From contig NZ_BAGG01000008.1 in assembly GCF_000308695.1 (NCBI RefSeq), forward strand, positions 24,194 to 88,193: a DNA stretch of 64,000 nucleotides, written 5' to 3'. The position numbers and the translations under genes were made by a program. This stretch comes from Nocardia takedensis NBRC 100417 (GTDB lineage Bacteria; Actinomycetota; Actinomycetes; Mycobacteriales; Mycobacteriaceae). Positions 59,418-64,000 of the stretch are shown here, piece after piece (the first letter of the stretch is position 1; the number at the start of each line of letters is the position of its first letter). The notes beneath the pieces were generated by a model. The model worked only from the letters and a program-made list of their open reading frames with translations. It had not been told where the DNA came from and made no database searches.

Positions 59418-60395
59418 ATGAGCACACCGCCCCCGCCGCCCCGGGCCCGTGAGACGGTCGTGCAGTGGCAGGCACAACTGCTGACCCAGATCCGGCTGCT
59501 CACCGCCGAGCACACCCGCATCCTCGGTGAGGGCTGGGAGGGCTTCGAGCCCCTGGACCCCGGCGGTGACGCCGAATCCGCCTGGCGCGCGCATCTGGAC
59601 GCGCTGACCGGCGAACGCGAACGCGCGGAGCAGACCGCGCTGACCGCGGGGGTGCGCCAGGACTGGATCGCGGACGCGGTCGCGCTCGGGGAGAACAGCG
59701 CCCTGCCGCGCGTGGACGCCCTGTCGCGACAGGACTCCATGCCCTGGCGCGACGACGCCGCCCAATCGTTCTTCATGGACATGCTCGGGCTGGACCTGTG
59801 GCACCTGGAACGCATGGCCGCGTTGGCGGCCGAACGCGGCGACCGCATCGCGACCGGACGGTGGAGCTACGGGGCGAACCCGGACTCGGAAAAGACGTTC
59901 GCCCAGAACATGGCGTTGCGCCACGAACGCGTCGTCGCCCTGGCACACGCCGCGCAGATCACCGAGAACGAGGCCGCCACGTTGTGGGGCGACGCCGCCG
60001 AACCGTATCGGCGTGACCACGCCGTGCGACTGGAAATCCGAGACGAACTCAGCGTGGTCCAAGCATGGAATTCCTACTCCACACCCTCCACCGAGATGGC
60101 GATCCCGCCGTATGTGCCGCTCGACCCGGCTACCGGCACCCCAATCGCCGGCGCGCACGCGCTGCCGCCGACACCCCAACAGATGATCGCCGCCGCCGCC
60201 GCGACATTGCGCGCCGAATTCATCGACGCCGCACTCATCGACACCGCCGACGCCACCGCCGCGCTCGGCGCCATCTCCGCCGCCGTCGACGACGCGCTGC
60301 CCACCGACACCACCGGGCTCGACACCGCCACCGATCCCGGGCCGGAGCCGGAGAACGACGGCGGATACCGCTACGACTACGGCACCGACCCCTGA
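59418..60395 (+). CDS. Member 3 of the tandem transfer-accessory family
   Basis: A 325-residue protein. It repeats the order of member 2: VQWQAQLLTQIRLLTAEHTR, WRAHLDALTGERERAEQTAL, AGVRQDWIADAVALGENSAL, LDLWHLERMAALAAERG and HERVVALAHAAQITENEAAT followed by LWG. The C-terminus ends in a Thr/Asp/Pro tail and YRYDYGTDP. Function unknown; three adjacent diverged copies suggest distinct subunits of one assembly. Confidence 0.8.
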   Translation: MSTPPPPPRARETVVQWQAQLLTQIRLLTAEHTRILGEGWEGFEPLDPGGDAESAWRAHLDALTGERERAEQTALTAGVRQDWIADAVALGENSALPRVDALSRQDSMPWRDDAAQSFFMDMLGLDLWHLERMAALAAERGDRIATGRWSYGANPDSEKTFAQNMALRHERVVALAHAAQITENEAATLWGDAAEPYRRDHAVRLEIRDELSVVQAWNSYSTPSTEMAIPPYVPLDPATGTPIAGAHALPPTPQQMIAAAAATLRAEFIDAALIDTADATAALGAISAAVDDALPTDTTGLDTATDPGPEPENDGGYRYDYGTDP

Positions 60396-60503
60396 CCCGT
60401 TGATCGACCCTCGCGTTTCGTTGATGCCGCCGGTCACGGGTACTGGCCGCGACATCGAACCCACCCCGGGGACACCGCATTCCTCTCTTTCACGAGGCTG
60501 CCG

Positions 60504-60575
60504 ATGTCCATTCCGTACCAACCACACCACCACCCGCCGCGACCGGCTGACCGTCTGCTGGGGCGGTGCCGATGA
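60504..60575 (+). CDS. 23-codon minicistron before the fourth accessory gene
   Basis: ATG 60504 has GAGG about 7 bases upstream. The frame ends by ATGA overlap with the next gene's ATG (60572). The product is His/Pro/Arg-rich (MSIPYQPHHHPPRP). Unlike the others, it does not touch the preceding gene's stop. Confidence 0.3.
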   Translation: MSIPYQPHHHPPRPADRLLGRCR

Positions 60576-61573
60576 GCTGGGCGCAGTCGCAGCCTGGGTC
60601 CCCCACCGATCCCGGCTACTACCACGATGCCGCCGACGACCGCGAAGCCCGGCTGCGCGCCGATTTCGCCCTCCACCACTACCTGAGCGAGATCGCTCCC
60701 TTCGGCGAAACATCCGAGCAGGTCGCTGAACTCACCGAGCGAGCCCGACTGCTGGCACTCCGGTGGGCCGATCCGGGCGATGTCGAAGCCCACGAGTTGT
60801 GGACGCAATTGGATGCCGCCACCCGCGCGTGGCAGTCCCACCCGGAAACCACCCGCACCGCCTACGTCCGCGTCGCCGCGGCCCACGCCGACGGTGACGA
60901 GGTCGTCGACGACCTCACCTTGCGCAGCCTGCGCCAGGCGGCGGTGTTGACCGGCCGCGTCGAGCCCGACATCACCGGCTCGGCGCAGGACAGTGCCCGC
61001 TCCCGCCCCCAGGACCGGGCCAACGTTATCGAACTACGCCCCGGCAACGCCGTCGACCGCGCACTCGGCGGACGTGGCCCCGAGGTCTCGATGGCCGAGA
61101 TCGACGCGCTCATCGCCACCACCGACGACCTGCTCGACGCCGAAGAACTCGACGGCGATCTCGATACCGGCACCGACCGACGCAGCGTGGACCGGGCTGC
61201 GGCGCTGCGGCGGGTGCAGGACCTCTCGGCCGAGCACACCCGCACCAGCGAACGCTTCGCCGACCTGCCCAACCACGACCAAGCCCTCATCGAGCGCCTG
61301 GAAGAACTTCTCGACCAGACCCGCCAAGCACGCGGCGACGCGGCGCTGGCCGGGGCCGACCCGGAACAAATTCATCGCGCCTACCTGGCCGGACGGGACG
61401 GCACCTACGCCCACGCCACCACCGAGGCCGACCCGACCGCCCACATCGACGCCGCCGTCGCCGCCGCCCTCGGCGACGCCGACGGCATCGATCCACCCGA
61501 CCCTGAACCCGAACCCGGTGTCGACGTCGACGTCGAGCCCGAACCGTCCCGAGACATCGGAGCGTCGCTGTGA
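60572..61573 (+). CDS. Hypothetical transfer protein, possible fourth family member
   Basis: A 333-residue protein from ATG 60572 (GTG 60566 is an alternative). Helical throughout, with VAELTERARLLALRWADPGD near the start. The C-terminal LEELLDQTRQARGDAALAGA then DPEQIHRAYLAGRDGTYA resembles the helix pair of the three upstream paralogues. It ends in an acidic EP-rich tail. No known domain. Confidence 0.77.
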   Translation: MSWAQSQPGSPTDPGYYHDAADDREARLRADFALHHYLSEIAPFGETSEQVAELTERARLLALRWADPGDVEAHELWTQLDAATRAWQSHPETTRTAYVRVAAAHADGDEVVDDLTLRSLRQAAVLTGRVEPDITGSAQDSARSRPQDRANVIELRPGNAVDRALGGRGPEVSMAEIDALIATTDDLLDAEELDGDLDTGTDRRSVDRAAALRRVQDLSAEHTRTSERFADLPNHDQALIERLEELLDQTRQARGDAALAGADPEQIHRAYLAGRDGTYAHATTEADPTAHIDAAVAAALGDADGIDPPDPEPEPGVDVDVEPEPSRDIGASL

Positions 61574-61626
61574 AAACACCTGTCCACCAACAGATCACCG
61601 ATCCTTATCCAGGAGTGCGCGCATGA
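61570..61626 (+). CDS. 18-codon minicistron bridging to the coupling ATPase
   Basis: GTG 61570 overlaps the preceding stop (GTGA), and the frame ends at TGA 61626 overlapping ATG 61623 of the VirD4-like gene (ATGA). The ribosome site AGGAG of that gene lies inside it. The product (MKTPVHQQITDPYPGVRA) need not be functional. Confidence 0.3.
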   Translation: MKTPVHQQITDPYPGVRA

Positions 61627-63491
61627 TCGCGACACGAGAGACCCGTCGACGGACCAAGAGCGGAGTCGGCGAGGAAACCACGATGCTGCTGCTGTTCCTC
61701 GCGGCACTCGCACTCGCGGGCACCGCGTGGGCGGCATTGTCGGTGGGCCGGTGGTGGGCCGGGTTACCGGTCACCGGGAACCCGGCCGCCGCCCTGCTGG
61801 CCGTGGTGCTCGGCAACACCGGGTGGCCGTGGCAGGCCACACTCGTGGCCGTTGTCCTCTACGGCCTCGAAGCGGGCGTGCTCGTGGCCGGGTGGCGGCT
61901 GCTGCGCACACTGCACGAGATCGATGCGGCGGCGCGGACCATGCAGCGCCCCAACCAGATCCGTATCGCCCGCGCTCGCGACAACGCCGCGGCTAATCAG
62001 CGGTTGCTGGCCGACGCGCCCGAGGACGTGCAGCAACTGAAAGGCCCGCCGCTGGGGCGCACCGTGGTCGGCGGGGTCGAGTTGTTCGTGCCCACGGAGT
62101 TGGGGGTGACGATCGCGGCCGGTACCCGCACCGGCAAGACGATGGCCTGGGCGATTCCGGCGGTGCTGGCGGCGTGGGGGCCGTGCCTGGCCACCAGCAA
62201 CAAACCCGATCTCTACCGCCACACCGTGGGCGGCCGTGAGGAACGCGGCCGGGTGTGGGTGACGGATCTGCAAGGGGTGACCGGTACCGCGGTGTGCGGG
62301 TTCTGGGTGAACCTGCTGACCCAGGTCGCCGGGCTCCCGGCGGCGCGCAAGCTGGCGGGGTTCTTCGTCTCCGCGTCCTCGGGCACCGCGGCTCAGGCCG
62401 CGAATGCCAAGGTGGACAGCTATTTCGATGGCGGGGCCCAAGAGTTGCTGGCTCTCTACATCCTGGCCGCCGCTCGTGCGGGCGGAGATCTGCTGCACGT
62501 GGCCGAGTGGCTCGGCAAGGACCAGGATCCGACCCCGGCGCTGATCCTGGACGCCCACGGCCAGCGCCGCCCGGCCGACCGTATCCGCGAGTCCCAGGCC
62601 CTGTACGCCCGCCAGCGCGACGGGCTCTACGACATGGCGAGACGGTTCTTGAACGTCCTCGCCGATGCCGACTACGCGCAGATGGTCACCCCGCCCGCGC
62701 GCACGCACCTGCGCGTGCGGGAAGCCAAGGCGAAGGTCGTGATCGAGAAGAAGATCCAGTCGCGCACGCACGAGTTGCCGGAATTCAAGCCGGTCGATTT
62801 CGTCGAATCCACCGACACCGTGTACGCGCTGTCGATGGCCGGACCCGACGGCGCCACCCCGCTCACCTCGGCACTGGTCGGGCAGATCATCGAAGCCGCC
62901 CTCACTGCGGCCCGCGCCCGGCCTGACGGGCGGCTGGCGGTGCCGCTGCTCGGTGTGCTCGACGAAGCCGCCAACTGTGCCCGCATCTCGGAGCTGCCCT
63001 CCTACTACACCTACGCCGGGGGCTGCGGAATCATCCTCATGACGATCCTGCAAGTCCTCGAACAGGGCGAAGACCTCTGGGGCGCAAGCGGACTCAAGAC
63101 GATGCGCGCCCAGAGCATCGAGGTCTACGGCGGCGGTATCGCCGCGGTGGACTACCTCCAGCACTGGTCGCAGATGGCCGGACAGCACGATGTCGCCGAC
63201 CGCTCCCGCAGCCGCGGCCAGGGCGGCACCAACCGCACCCTGTCGTGGCGGGCCGAACCCATCCTCGAAGTCTCCGCGCTCGCCGCGCTGCCGAAAGACC
63301 GCGCCCTGGTGCGACTGCCAGGCCACGGACCGGTGCTCGTGGAGAAGGTGTGGTGGCAGGACACCGACTACGCGCCGGTCATCCGCCGATCGCTGAAGGA
63401 ATTCGCCACCAGCGGCCAGTCCGTCGTCGTTGTCGCACCCGACGACGGTGACGACGATCCGAGCGTTTCGGGCGGGGCGGGGGACCAGTGA
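61623..63491 (+). CDS. VirD4/TraD-like coupling ATPase
   Basis: A 622-residue protein. Two N-terminal transmembrane helices (residues about 21-45 and 55-92) anchor it. The P-loop is AAGTRTGKTMAW with Lys172, and Walker B is LGVLDEAANCAR. TSNKPDLYRH, ILMTILQVLEQGEDLWG and RAQSIEVYGGG match type IV coupling proteins. It would bring the DNA-relaxase complex to the secretion channel. ATG 61623 has AGGAG 8 bases upstream; ATG 61683 would remove the basic leader. It overlaps the DUF4913 gene by 1 base. Confidence 0.95.
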   Translation: MIATRETRRRTKSGVGEETTMLLLFLAALALAGTAWAALSVGRWWAGLPVTGNPAAALLAVVLGNTGWPWQATLVAVVLYGLEAGVLVAGWRLLRTLHEIDAAARTMQRPNQIRIARARDNAAANQRLLADAPEDVQQLKGPPLGRTVVGGVELFVPTELGVTIAAGTRTGKTMAWAIPAVLAAWGPCLATSNKPDLYRHTVGGREERGRVWVTDLQGVTGTAVCGFWVNLLTQVAGLPAARKLAGFFVSASSGTAAQAANAKVDSYFDGGAQELLALYILAAARAGGDLLHVAEWLGKDQDPTPALILDAHGQRRPADRIRESQALYARQRDGLYDMARRFLNVLADADYAQMVTPPARTHLRVREAKAKVVIEKKIQSRTHELPEFKPVDFVESTDTVYALSMAGPDGATPLTSALVGQIIEAALTAARARPDGRLAVPLLGVLDEAANCARISELPSYYTYAGGCGIILMTILQVLEQGEDLWGASGLKTMRAQSIEVYGGGIAAVDYLQHWSQMAGQHDVADRSRSRGQGGTNRTLSWRAEPILEVSALAALPKDRALVRLPGHGPVLVEKVWWQDTDYAPVIRRSLKEFATSGQSVVVVAPDDGDDDPSVSGGAGDQ

Positions 63492-64000
63492 TGAGCACTC
63501 CGAATCCGCCTGCGGCACCGGCCGCGAAAACGGCGCGGGCACGCAAGCCCTCGTATCCGCATTTCGTGGCCTTCGCCGAGAAATGGTTGCTGCCGTTGAT
63601 CAGCGTGCGGATCTCGGGCGGCAACCGCGAGAACACCTACACCTGGTGTGCGCAGTGGTGGGCGCACCGGGCGGTCGCGGTCCGCGTCGCGCACCTGCAC
63701 GCCGCGTTCGAAGCCTCCCGCGGCTCCGGCGTCAGCGCGTTCGTCACCGGCCACGTCGACCCGCACTTCCGGGTCATCCTCGACGCCGCGCAAGGCCCGC
63801 TGCACCGCTGCACCCCGACCGAGCACGTCACGACACCCTCGTTGCCGTTCGAACCCGTTCCCGCCGAACAACTCCCACGCATCATCCCGCGCGCCGACAC
63901 CGACCCGGAGTCGGCGGCCGGGGCCGGTGCCGGTTCGGGGAGCGGCACCGGCGAGGACGGCGGCGCGAAAAAGAAGAAACCGCCGCCGCCGCGATTCAGC
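63491..64000 (+). CDS. DUF4913 family protein (3' end outside window)
   Basis: The first 170 residues are visible. The domain FVAFAEKWLLPLISVRISGG, then YTWCAQWWAHRAVAVRVAHL, HAAFEASRG and a following VDPHFRVILDAAQGPLHRC match DUF4913, which (from memory) commonly follows the coupling protein in actinobacterial conjugative elements. The later part is Gly/Ala-rich, then KKKKPPPP. It starts directly at the stop of the VirD4-like gene and is open at the window edge. Confidence 0.85.
   Translation, partial: MSTPNPPAAPAAKTARARKPSYPHFVAFAEKWLLPLISVRISGGNRENTYTWCAQWWAHRAVAVRVAHLHAAFEASRGSGVSAFVTGHVDPHFRVILDAAQGPLHRCTPTEHVTTPSLPFEPVPAEQLPRIIPRADTDPESAAGAGAGSGSGTGEDGGAKKKKPPPPRFS

Noticed and set aside
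1..64000. CRISPR arrays, tRNA or rRNA genes, transposase-flanked insertion sequences, relaxase
   Set aside because: Looked for by eye on both strands; no repeat-spacer series, cloverleaf-type arms, DDE transposase or HUH/MOB relaxase motifs were recognised. A computed search (tRNAscan, CRISPR finder, profile search) would be decisive.

Overview
The DNA is very GC-rich, with dense ATGA/GTGA gene overlaps, many GTG starts, cutinase-like secreted proteins, paired P450s, XRE regulators with TPR-type domains, a SCO6880-family protein and a DUF4913 protein. This points to a mycolic-acid actinomycete, most likely Nocardia or a close relative; the genus is an inference. The window looks like accessory DNA (a conjugative plasmid or integrative element, or an island) rather than core chromosome.

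Layout. (1) 1-8,070: plasmid-like accessory genes: a coiled-coil protein cut by the left edge and a decayed copy of it, a PD-(D/E)XK nuclease-like protein, an ECF sigma factor with a membrane tail, small membrane and hypothetical genes, and a duplicated-domain DUF6907-like protein. (2) 8,070-21,363: a divergently regulated metabolic cluster. An XRE/TPR regulator faces an eight-gene operon: P450, ferredoxin fused to a prephenate dehydratase-like domain, beta-hydroxyacid dehydrogenase, nucleotidyltransferase, cupin, amidohydrolase, methyltransferase and UDP-sugar epimerase. A leftward group follows: phosphotransferase, second XRE regulator, HTH-SUMF1 fusion and class IV aminotransferase. (3) 21,637-31,294: a CYP157/CYP154-like P450 pair, two regulators, a nucleoside hydrolase-like protein, a Methyltransf_19 protein, a degenerate 2-hydroxyacid dehydrogenase, a TmrB-like P-loop protein and small regulatory genes. 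(4) 31,443-38,136: the most novel part, a compact RiPP-type cluster. A full-length glycyl-tRNA synthetase ends in a strong terminator. A 38-residue acidic peptide with a Cys-containing C-terminus follows, then a hairpin, two radical SAM/SPASM enzymes with PqqD-like N-termini, a TrmO/TsaA-like methyltransferase and two PhyH-type dioxygenases. (5) 38,283-40,222: an excisionase-like protein, an MmyB-like regulator, a 36-bp dyad and a 35-residue hydrophobic peptide. (6) 40,370-64,000: one long rightward operon for an actinobacterial type IV secretion (conjugation) apparatus. It begins with a proline/glycine-rich exported protein and three alpha/beta-hydrolases, two of which lack the nucleophile serine. 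It continues through VirB2-, VirB6- and VirB4-like proteins, an NlpC/P60 hydrolase, a tandem family of accessory proteins, a VirD4-like coupling ATPase and a DUF4913 protein cut by the right edge.

How it works together (inference): the T4SS would move the element, while regions 2-4 carry specialised metabolism with resistance-type functions (APH-like kinase, TmrB-like protein, extra GlyRS). No relaxase, integrase, replication initiator, tRNA or CRISPR array was recognised. All family calls come from motifs read by eye; no database search was possible.
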